64,000 nt of DNA, from NCBI GenBank assembly GCA_027924585.1, contig BSBM01000825.1, positions 246,501-310,500 on the forward strand, given 5' to 3'. This document shows, piece by piece, positions 51,059-59,724 of the stretch. The notes beneath the pieces were generated by a model. That model saw nothing but the letters and a program-made list of their open reading frames with translations, did no database searches and had not been told where the DNA came from. Source of the stretch: Larix kaempferi. Lineage: Eukaryota > Streptophyta > Pinopsida > Pinales > Pinaceae. The position numbers were made by a program, and so were the translations under genes. The stretch's first letter is position 1. Each line of letters opens with the position of its first letter.

Positions 51059-52030
51059 TGTGTGTAGACAATATGTTAACGCGGACGGAAACGGATCTCT
51101 CTAGACCTAAATGGTGTAGATCTAGCACAAAAGAGTACACAACATAAAATCCTTCCTAGTTAGATTAGATTGCAGGGTAGATGAATTACCTTGTGATCAC
51201 AATCGCTTCTCTTTGCTTGATTTACTTTCGGTCCTTCAATCTCCGGCTGCAAAACAAGATAGAAGAGATGGAAACAAGCAAACGCCATGAAAGCATATAT
51301 CTATGAACATAACTAGATAAGCGATCAAAGAAGCAAATCATAAATGATATTACAAGACATAACATGTTTATGTAAACATGTTTATATTAATGTAAATTGC
51401 AACAGATACAAAGTGAGGGGACTTACAACCAAATCTTTGATGTCATGACTCCAACATGAACGATCTTGCCTCAAAGATCCAAAGCCTCCTAACTTCTTAT
51501 GGATGAAGAAGATGATCCTGAGTGAATTCCACTAGCATGAGGGTGCATAATCCTTCCTCCCTTAACAATGGAGAGGGGGGTTGTATATATAGTGCTAAAG
51601 GGATAGAATAGGTTGAGAATTAGGGGAGAGGTGTAAGGGATCATCCCACTAGGTTAGGGTATCGAGAGACACCTATCCAAGCATCTAAGGATAAGCCTCC
51701 ACATCACCAAGCTTTGAGAAATAGCTCGAAGCTTCCTTTTATCCAATTTAACCAACTCCGATGCACCTTGCATGAAGGCAACTTGCGTCAGAAGTAGATC
51801 GTTGGGTCCTGTACAAAGACACACTATGTCAACAACGCACTTTGCTAAGGTGCAGAGTGCGTCACCTTGAGTTCAATGCTCCTTGCACGAAGGAAAGGTG
51901 CGTCGGGGTGACTAAAAAAGGTAAAGGGAAAGGACAACAACCTTCCTTCTGATTCTTTAGCCCATGGAACTTCAGGGATTAAGGCATGGAGATGACACAT
52001 GACTCATGATGACGAGATTTTGGTGTAACA
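51059..52030 (-). repeat. Element A right LTR (5' LTR)
   Basis: Partner of 34539-35511, same orientation, TG...CA. It ends GGTGTAACA at 52030. The TATA box on the minus strand is near 51592-51602. It contains GTGCGTC words (near 51857 and 51899) that also occur in the first intron of the antisense gene. Confidence 0.93.
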
Positions 52031-53870
52031 CTAGTAATATTAAATATGAAATATAAATTAAAACATTGTAGAATAAGATATTGCAAAATATTGTAAGGCC
52101 GATTGTGGCAAATTGTACTAATGGAATACCCACAATAATTTACAGATCATCTCACAACAACTAAAGATGCATAATCTCTATTAGGTTCAGAAACCAAAGT
52201 AGTTATTAGTGTGTTTGACTCATTAGATGTAAGTTTTTACTCTTGAAATGAATTTGAGCCAAACTCTTAAAATCATTATCCCTTTTTTTCCCGAGGTTTT
52301 GACTATCAAAAACAACTAAGGGTGGGTTAATTCTATTCCGTTCTTATGAAAATATTGTCTTGGTAGTGCACATTAAATCTAAGGTTGTCACTCTCTTTAA
52401 CATGTTTCAAACGTGATCACTCTTTTTGAATATGAAGTGGCCTCCATGGCTAGATCCATTAACCAAGATTTTAGACATGTTTTAAAGTACTTAAGTGGAT
52501 ATATTAAGGACAATTAGACATGAATTATTTTAATTGTGTTTTAGTTTTTTTGTGTCTATGTTTGATAAGGTTTCCAAGCTTGGTTAATAGTTGTATGGAG
52601 CCTTGATTTTACTTTTTTCTAGGCTCTAAGGAGTTTGAAGCAGTGTCAACGAAAGAAAATGGCATGTTCCTTTATTAAGAAACTAGTGAATGTGTAGTCA
52701 TTGTTCTTGACATTAACATTAACATCACTGATAGGGAAAATTTTAGGAACCCCCTCTAAATTTCTATGTATAATAAATGGGTGAATCCTCATGATATATG
52801 GAAAAATGTGAAGGCTATTTTATCAATGTTATATTATGTATATATAATATTTTTGCGAATATGTCATTGAATTATATTATCTTGTACAATCTTGGAAAAT
52901 ATTTCACTAAATTATAAAACCTTGTAAATACTAACGAATCTTTCACTAAATTTTAAAACCACGAAATTATTGGTAAATATTTTACTAAACTATAAAATAT
53001 TGTGAAGTCTTGGCGAATTTTTTGATAAGTATAAAACAATATATAGTACTAGGAAAACATATACAATAACTACTAAATAGGAGATAAATATTAATAAAAC
53101 ATCACATAACAAGCCCTCTTTTGGTGGTAGTTTGGTACCTCACTCTAACTATCATAGTACATAGAAATTCAACATATACTCTAGGAATATTCTTTGGAAA
53201 ACAACAATGAATTTTTTCATCACCAAGAAAAATAGAATAAATATTAATATGAGGGCCCACCAACACCTCGATCCTCATTTAGCTTTCCATGCCATTACAA
53301 GGGCCCAAAACAACTCATTTATTCACACACCTTACAAAATTAGAGGGTTAAAATTTCTAAATGTGTATTGTTTATTTCAATGCACTTGGAACTATTCTAA
53401 AAAATAATTGCAACTCAATATGGAAAGAAAATGTGTGTTCCAAGTTGGTCAAAAAATGTTTATTCAAACAATTGTTATCCGCACGCTTCCAAACCTAATT
53501 AAAAACTAACCCCACTATGCATGATATATTTCCATGCAATTTTTTTTAAAAAAAAATGCAGGTCATTGAGATTGTGGCCATGGTGTTAGGACATTGGTTC
53601 ACGTCCTTAAATCCATGAAAGCAAGGCTGCAAAACTATGACAGAGCTAGTAGAAGAGTAATGAGGCAGATTGGACTGAATATGGGACTGCTTTTACAAAT
53701 ACAAAACAAAGTAAACATATTTCCGAGCTTCAAGCAAAAACTGCATTCTTCTAAGGTTTCTACAAAATACTAGAAACATGCAACTTGAAATCAAGTTTCT
53801 ACAAACTACTACAAAAATCCTTTTAGAACCATAAAATTCAATAAAAAAAACAAGCAAAATGGCAAAATAC
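52031..53870. other. Gene-free AT-rich stretch
   Basis: No domain found. 52855-53045 holds about five degenerate ~40-bp units (TTTCACTAAATTATAAAA followed by a CTTGTAA-like stretch). Open frames are short and unconvincing. Confidence 0.5.
52855..53045. repeat. Degenerate ~40-bp tandem repeat
   Basis: Units such as ATATTTCACTAAATTATAAA, ATCTTTCACTAAATTTTAAA and TATTTTACTAAACTATAAA recur every 38-45 bp, each with a following TTG-containing spacer. Old and AT-rich. Confidence 0.65.
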
Positions 53871-54121
53871 CTGACAATGCCCAAAGAAAAAGAAGCACCA
53901 AAGACAATTGGATTCCAAGTTGCTCCACCCATGGCCTGTATCAGAAAGAAGAACACAAACACAAGTAGAAACAAAATGACAATGGTTATAAGTAGTGTCA
54001 TGTCCCCCTACATGCCCAAACACGTGGCTATGAACGAAGTCCTATCCCCCAAGCATGATGCCCCAAACACCCATATAAATGTTATTGTCGCATCATTGAT
54101 CATGTGCTTCACAATCCCCAT
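53871..54121 (-). pseudogene. SIP1: SIP1-type aquaporin, first exon, with one stop
   Basis: From the ATG at 54121 (minus): MGIVKHMINDATITFIWVFG, ASCLGDRTSFIATCLGM, stop (TAG, probably from CAG), then LLITIVILFLLVFVFFFL and GGATWNPIVFGASFSLG, ending in donor CAG/GTATTTT at 53871. This is the N-terminal third of a small basic intrinsic protein 1 (ER-membrane water channel): MG..K....DA.LTF.WVF..S, helix 2 and the first pore motif, here NPI where SIP1 has NPT. No later exon was recognised downstream. The LTR of element B begins about 200 bp upstream of the start codon, in the former promoter or 5'UTR. Confidence 0.8.
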
Positions 54122-54322
54122 GTTTCGTGGGGAAAATTTGGATCTCAGGCGATGGGATTCCCAACTCTCCTAGATGCAAATGGGTCGCTATAAGACATGA
54201 TAGTAAATATAAACTGCCCTTCTCATGTGGACATTAAGAAACTTGCAAAACGAGATTCAACCCATTAAATATGGACGAATGTAACTCCAACTTCAATTTC
54301 CGTGATCCATATAGGGTGAAAG

Positions 54323-55270
54323 TGTTATGTAGAATTTTGTCCTACGGATAAGCCAAAACTCTCTTAACTTTAAAGCAGACTTTAAACTAACCTTAAAGCA
54401 AGAAACAAGTCAAAAAAAATGCTACCTTGAATCCCTAGATCTAACAAACATCTCAGGATTAAAATGCTAGAAAGAGCAGAAGAAATTTAACTAACCTTCT
54501 ATCCAGACGCTTGTTCTTGTAGTTGCTCCAATATCCAAGCCCTCACAAATGAACCTGTCAAAATGGAACCAAGACACAAGAATGCACTATACTCTAGCAA
54601 CCTGAAACATGAGTTAGAATCTAAATCTATGAAAGATACAAATCATGTCATTAAAATAAAGTTAACACAAATGATTTGGGAAAACAAGACAAGTTATTCC
54701 ATTACAACTTGAAGAATACTTACAAAAGATGCTTGATGTCCAAGCCAATCCTCCAGCTCCAAGTGTCTTCTCCTCTAGCTATCTCCACAATGATACAAGA
54801 CCATAAGTTTGGTACTCTCAAGAGTCCTCTCCTTTTCCAATGGAATGCCTCTCTTTTATAGTGAATGGTGAGGTTAACCAACAAGAGAGATGGGTGGATC
54901 TAGGGAGAGATAAGTGGATCAGGGTTTCTAATCGAAGGAAATGAGTTGAGATCGAATCAGGGACCCCAATCTTCCATTATCTTCGAAAATCCAAAATCCC
55001 ACAAACCAAGGAAAAAAGGCTATTAAAAGAGTACCGCGTTTTGGGAAAATAGCATAGCGCGGTAGTACCTAGTACCGCATTTTGATAGATGAGCAAGGCG
55101 CGGTAGTGTATGTAGATAAAGTCTTAAGTGGGTCAGAACTTGTCAAGATGTATTCACCTTCAAGGTTGACTCATCATCTGCCTCTTCTGGATGGTTTAAA
55201 ACAATAGGGAAAGTGTCGTCAACTCGTTTTTTGATAGAGATGCGACACTGTGAAATATGGAGGTATAACA
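54323..55270 (-). repeat. Element B left (3') LTR
   Basis: The 3' boundary is inferred by homology of layout: it ends GGTATAACA immediately before the polypurine tract, and begins about TGTTATGTAG. On the minus strand a TATA box (ACTATAAAAGAG) lies about 410 bp in. Two pieces of this LTR recur inside the element (62377-62761 and 63942-64000). U3 contains TACCGCG/CGCGGTA words at 55032, 55058 and 55099. Confidence 0.75.
54853..54863 (-). promoter_or_regulatory. TATA box of element B LTR
   Basis: CTATAAAAGAG on the minus strand, in the position equivalent to the TATA box of element A's LTR. The internal LTR copies lack this segment (54736-55040). Confidence 0.6.
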
Positions 55271-55285
55271 GATGCCCCCTAAAGT
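55271..55285 (-). promoter_or_regulatory. Polypurine tract of element B
   Basis: Minus strand CTTTAGGGGGCATC abuts the LTR end, matching the position and form of the element A tract. Confidence 0.7.
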
Positions 55286-57224
55286 GTGAGGTCAGAAGGG
55301 ACTGATGGCCGAAAGACTTTACAAATATAGTGTGCAGAGATAGCATCGAGGAGAGCGACACTGAGCTGAAACAGAAACAAAGTGTTAGATATACCACCGA
55401 GGCAGGCATTCCCATGCTCGGAAACAGATGACTCAAAGCATGGCTGCCGACCAATACATTGCAGATCCATGAGTACCAAGATGATGTAGACTGTGGACAG
55501 ATCATGGCTACTATGAACAATCGTAGATCCATGAGACAATAATGACACAGCCACGACCAATACAATAAGTGGATCTGTGTGACAATACAAGGGACATCTC
55601 CATCGCAGCCTGGACGCAGTCGAGATACAGTGATGCGCCCAGGATCTTCTACCCGATCGCAAAAGATACGAATCTAACCATGTGATTACAAGGTGTTGAA
55701 GTCGAACATGGTAGAAACCATTTGATTACCGGTCAATGATGTGGACCGTTAACAAATGCGAGGGAGATCACCAATGATGACGATGATTCCTAAGGTATCA
55801 ATAGTACATCTCAAAGAAATGCGAATGAATGAGTTGATGTCGAGCATCCGAGAGATTGCTTGATCAGAGGTCAATGATGTGAACCTACTGCCAAACACGA
55901 GGAAACCTGCCATTGAGGCATGCAGGTACCAAGGTACTAACGGTTGATCTCTTAGTCTAATTCCCGGATAGTGATTTGGTGTCGACAGGAATAGACTCGT
56001 CGAAGGTGGGCCATGATGATTCCCACATCATCGACACGAAATCGGCACAGATGATAAGATGATGGAGCAATGGAGTATGTACTGACACAGCGGAGGCCTG
56101 ACACAATGAATGACTCGAAACAATGCATCCCTTTGAACATATAATGGCATGTAACAGGACTTGGCAGCAGGGATTATTGATAAATAGAGGATAGACACTG
56201 GATGAGTGGACTCGTGGCCAGGGAGACGACTCATGATGATGACCATAACTCAGTGAAAAATGGATACCCAATATAGACAAGAGACGGACACATGCCATGT
56301 TCAAAGGTAACGATTGACAAGCTGCCATAGATAAACTTGACTTATCCCCCCATATTTCCCCGACATGATAGACGAGTACCTCTTTCTTGTTTTGCGAGCT
56401 CTAAGAGGATACCAGATTCTCGGTGTAGCTCATCTCATGGATGAGTCCAATCTCACATGTTTTATGAACCTGAGAAAGGAGGGGTTCATCCCAAAGTGGG
56501 TCCTTCGATGTTAACATTTTAACGAGCCCAAGGAAGGAAAACTCGGTAGTTTTTCATATTTAGAGAGCCTGAAAAACTTGAAAGGAAGCTCCGTAATGTA
56601 CTTTTTCATAAATTTAGTCCCTCGATCCCGAAAAAGTGTAAAACAATTCCCGAGAGAACTCTCCCAGCCGAGATTGACTGAGGTATACCTTTCTCGTAAA
56701 TAGTCTAGACGGGCCAAAAAAGGGGTAACCTATCACCGAATAGACGACCTTTCAAATACTTTTACAAGTGTGAAAGAGTCAAGATCACTTGGCAATCTTT
56801 TCAATTTTAAGGAGTCTGAAAAGAGCTTAACTATGGACTCCTATGGTCTTTTTCGTAATTTTAAATTATTCTGGTCCGAAAAAAGAATAAAATACAACCA
56901 GGATAATACTTTCCTCATTGTTTAACGAGCATGAGTAAAGCTGACCATACTCGACACTGTTTACTCGAGTTTGACAAGCACGACAAGGGTGTAAAAGCGC
57001 TTGGAATCTTTTTCAAGTTTTAAATCCAGAGCACGAAAAAGATAAAGTGGGCTCAAAATGAAGGTCGAATTATGAATAAACACCAGTGTGAATGTATCTC
57101 ATTTCTACCGAGGATCCTGTCAATAAATGCTCAAAAATTGGACATTAGCAATGTGAACAAGGGTTTATTTCAACTATTTAAAATAGTAATTAATTAATTA
57201 ATTAAAAAAAATGTGAAAAAATGC
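55286..57224. other. Element B noncoding region upstream of the antisense promoter
   Basis: Homologous to 37687-39466 in element A. It has internal loose repeats (ATTACCGGTCAATGATGTGG and GAGGTCAATGATGTGAACC about 145 bp apart; later AGCCTGAAA/AGTCTGAAA blocks near 56565 and 56812). No coding frame stands out. The last ~100 bp contain a TTAATTAATTAATTAA tract just before the TATA box. Confidence 0.6.
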
Positions 57225-57233
57225 TATATAAGG
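57225..57233 (+). promoter_or_regulatory. TATA box of antisense PMD gene (element B)
   Basis: TATATAAGG on the plus strand, 141 bp upstream of the first splice donor. Element A has TATAAAAAGG 139 bp upstream of its donor, with recognisable similarity in between. This supports a real plus-strand promoter inside the element. Confidence 0.65.
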
Positions 57234-57474
57234 AATGGTAAAAATAGAAATTACTATTCATTTGTGTTTTTTACCCAAAGGAGACATTTTCACCCATTTA
57301 AGAGCGAGATTTCAAGGATCCATACCAGGATTTCTGGGACACCATTTCGACCACCGTCTGCGCCAGGTAAGAGTGCTTGAGCCCCTCTTTCATTTTATGT
57401 AAGAATTTTTTGCTTTCACCAGGAAAAATTTGATTTTTTAGCGAGCCCTTTTGAGCAAGAATCGCCCTTCACAC

Positions 57475-57571
57475 TACCGCGTGGGGGCCCTATCGAAAAA
57501 CGCGGTACTGTCTAACAGTACCGCGCTGTATCCTCAAACCGAGGCGCGGTAGTGTGGACTGCCGCGCGGTA
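57475..57571. repeat. Cluster of CGCGGTA/TACCGCG motifs in intron 1 of the antisense gene
   Basis: Five exact copies in about 100 bp (57475, 57501, 57519, 57545, 57565), in both orientations, several pairing as hairpins. The same 7-mer occurs three times in the LTR U3 (55032, 55058, 55099), and one exact plus two mutated copies lie in 63942-64000. I did not find it elsewhere in the window. Confidence 0.85.
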
Positions 57572-57715
57572 GGATATCCCCCAGACGCGGCACAGGCGAA
57601 TTTTGAGTTTAAAAAATCAAATTTTTTCTAATTTTCTGCTGGAACTAAGTTGCTAAATAATTACTAATTGTTTTGTTTGACCTTTTGCAGGGATTTGCAA
57701 CTTATTCGGAGCAAA

Positions 57716-58988
57716 ATGGTAAGCTGGAAAGAGAGAGAGCATGAAGCGGATGATTTTGCAGCCGAAAATGACTTACCAACCGTGACCGCATTGCGAGAAT
57801 GTGGTTTGCTAAAGTTCTTCAAAACCAAAGGAATTCGCCAGCAACCTAAGCTCCTTACTCATCTTATCCAATTGTGGGACCCTGACATCTGAGCTTTCCG
57901 AGTGGGAGAGAACGTGCTTGAAATCCAACTCGAGGATATTTATTTCCTTACGGGCCTCTCGAAAAGAGGGGCCTGGGTGAACTTTACCGGATACACAGCT
58001 TCAGAATCAAGCACAGATGACTTGATTGCTCGGTATTGCCAGGCGGGTTCGAGTAAGAAAAGTGGGAAGGTGGCCATAAAGGAGGTCATAAATCTTCCTG
58101 TAAAAACCATGCTATTCACTATCACGTGTGCAGCGGGAAGCGTGAGTCCACATCAGGCATCCCGCACACAAGTGAATCTCGCAGCAGAGTGCATGGGAGG
58201 AACAGTTTTCAACTGGTGTGAGGCAGTGTTGTCCAATCTGAAGGAACAAGTGCACAAGTGTAGGACTGGGAAAAATACCCAGTTTGGCTATGGGAGCATC
58301 CTGGTCACTTTCTTTTCGGCGAGGGTGCCACTACTGCGTCCACAGATATCTATGCACCCTCGTCCACCTACTGAGCCATGGATGGCTCGATGGAGTGACT
58401 ATGCTGGACGCCTCGGGGGACCTCAGCGGCTAGCCTTTGGCGAGGACTTCTTCTCTTGGCTAGAGGAGCAGATAGTCATGATTGATGACTATCCCTACTC
58501 AGGGGTAGATTTCCGTGAGGACATCGACTTGGCATTGCCAGAGGATGATGACTGGGATGACTCTGGTATGACCTTCATGGATATGTATTTTTTCTTTTTG
58601 AATATTTAATTTTTATTACTTTTTTAGAATGTGTAAAAGACGTCTAATGTATATTCGCATGCATGTTGCAGACCGTGGACCACAGAGGCCAGCTGGATAC
58701 TCTCCACTCCGGCGTGGTGGTGTCGATCGTCCGGCTGTTCCTGACGAAGAGGAAGATGAAGACGAGGCAGGAGGTGTTCGGGACATTGAGAGGAACCTGC
58801 AGGGATTGACTCATGGTATCCCTGCTATGCGGATGGATGATGTGCCTTACCACCTCCAACGACATACTGTAGGTGTGCCTGGTCGTATCAGTCGACTTCT
58901 TCGCAGGGTGGTTCGAGCCGTAGTGTGTTACCACCAGCAGCGGGAGGAGTCCGATGAGGGACATGATAGGTCTCCTAGATATCCATAG
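57716..58988 (+). CDS. Element B antisense gene: PMD-like protein, spliced, one in-frame TGA
   Basis: Gene model: non-coding exon ending at 57366 (CAG/GTAAGA), intron 57367-57690 (TTTTGCAG), ATG 57716, exon to 58565, intron 58566-58671 (GTATGA...TTGCAG), last exon to TAG at 58988. The second splice keeps frame and joins an acidic DDWDDS to an RGPQRPAGYSPLRRGG tail; total about 388 codons. Core motifs: ALRECGLLKFF, LLTHLIQLWDP, LEDIYFLTGLSKRGAWVNFT, AAECMGGTVFNWCEAVLSNL, FGYGSILVTFFSARVPLLRP, LALPEDD. This is the plant-mobile-domain (aminotransferase-like) family. The C-terminal exon is acidic, then Arg-rich. TGA at 57890-57892 interrupts the protein, at the same alignment position as a TAG in element A. 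Antisense extra ORFs are known from Tat-lineage elements; their role is unknown. It converges on RNase H, 3' ends about 200 bp apart. Confidence 0.72.
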
Positions 58989-59190
58989 ATGGTCTTTTGA
59001 TCTATTTGCGGCATGTACACGATATATAGGCTTTGAGGGCCAATTTTTGTATATGGGATTTGATCCCCAATTTTGTCTTTGACACAAACTTTATGTATTT
59101 TTGAAAAAACACACTTATATACAGTGATATGGACCTATTTATGATCTAAATATTTACAATGACTTGTGCATTTTATTTTTTATGATGTTT

Positions 59191-59604
59191 TTATGTATGG
59201 GCAAGATGCCAATCCAAAATGTAATTAGCCAATGAATCAGCAATACAATTGAATTCTCTCGGTATGTGTTGATATGTGATAAAATTAAATGACCGTTCCA
59301 AGAGGCGTACTCTTCGAAATAAACGAAGTAGTGTAGGATCGCGAACTGTGTAAACACGGTTTAGATGAGAAACCACGAGTTGGGAGTCTAAAAAGACTGA
59401 TAAGGAGTCAATCCCGAGTGAAGCAACCTCTGTCAAGAGACCAATGACTGCATGGTACTCCGCGATATTGTTGGTTGCAGGACCTAAACAATTGGCTCCT
59501 GAAGAAATCAACTCGCCAGTGGGGGAATAGATTACCCATGCTGCGGAAGCAAGATTCCGGGTATGTCGGCTTGCACCGTCGGCGAATCCAAAGTAGGAAG
59601 ACAT
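59191..59604 (-). CDS. Element B extra (archaeal-type) RNase H, separate ORF after integrase
   Basis: An intact 137-residue ORF: YFGFADGASRHTRNLASAAW (first Asp), TNNIAEYHAVIGLLTEV (Glu), VFLDSQLVVSHLNRVYTVRD (second Asp), EFNCIADSLANYILDW (last Asp). All four catalytic acids are present. The fold and spacing match the additional RNase H of Tat-lineage elements. It sits 120 bp downstream of the pol stop, in the same frame as pol, with stops between, and its ATG directly follows GCGCAG, a possible splice acceptor after a T-rich stretch. Element A keeps the same position. The native RNase H within pol lacks its usual first Asp (LYLAASISTIG), so this domain may supply the activity. Confidence 0.88.
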   Translation of the reverse strand: MSSYFGFADGASRHTRNLASAAWVIYSPTGELISSGANCLGPATNNIAEYHAVIGLLTEVASLGIDSLSVFLDSQLVVSHLNRVYTVRDPTLLRLFRRVRLLERSFNFITYQHIPREFNCIADSLANYILDWHLAHT

Positions 59605-59724
59605 CTGCGCATAAAGTCACAAGTCAAAGTAAGAGTGGATACACGAGGTCCACGTGCACACCAAAAGAAAGCAAAAAGCAAGCTAAGTACATTATGTACA
59701 ACAAGTAACCCGCGTAGGGTAACC

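Larger units (their letters stand above)
34539..52030 (-). mobile_element. Element A: degraded Tat-type Ty3/gypsy LTR retrotransposon, 17.5 kb
   Basis: Bounded by two direct LTRs of about 970 bp (34539-35511 and 51059-52030) starting TG and ending CA. A primer-binding-like site lies next to the right LTR and a polypurine tract next to the left, so the coding sense is minus. Order in sense: leader, gag, protease, RT-RNase H-integrase, a second RNase H, then a convergent plus-strand PMD-like gene and a long noncoding tail. The LTRs differ by roughly 8-9% in the stretch I compared by eye, and every ORF is broken, so insertion is old. A perfect target duplication is not visible (CATGT left, CTAGT right). 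A 2-kb solo LTR is nested at 35656-37681. Confidence 0.9.

Noticed and set aside
34534-52035. Target site duplication of element A (CATGT/CTAGT)
   Set aside because: Only three of five bases agree, so I do not claim it.
53859-54173. 104-codon plus-strand ORF
   Set aside because: Antisense of the SIP1 aquaporin exon; the minus strand carries the family motifs and splice donor.
58644-59087. 147-codon minus-strand ORF
   Set aside because: Antisense of the last exon of the PMD gene; no recognisable domain.
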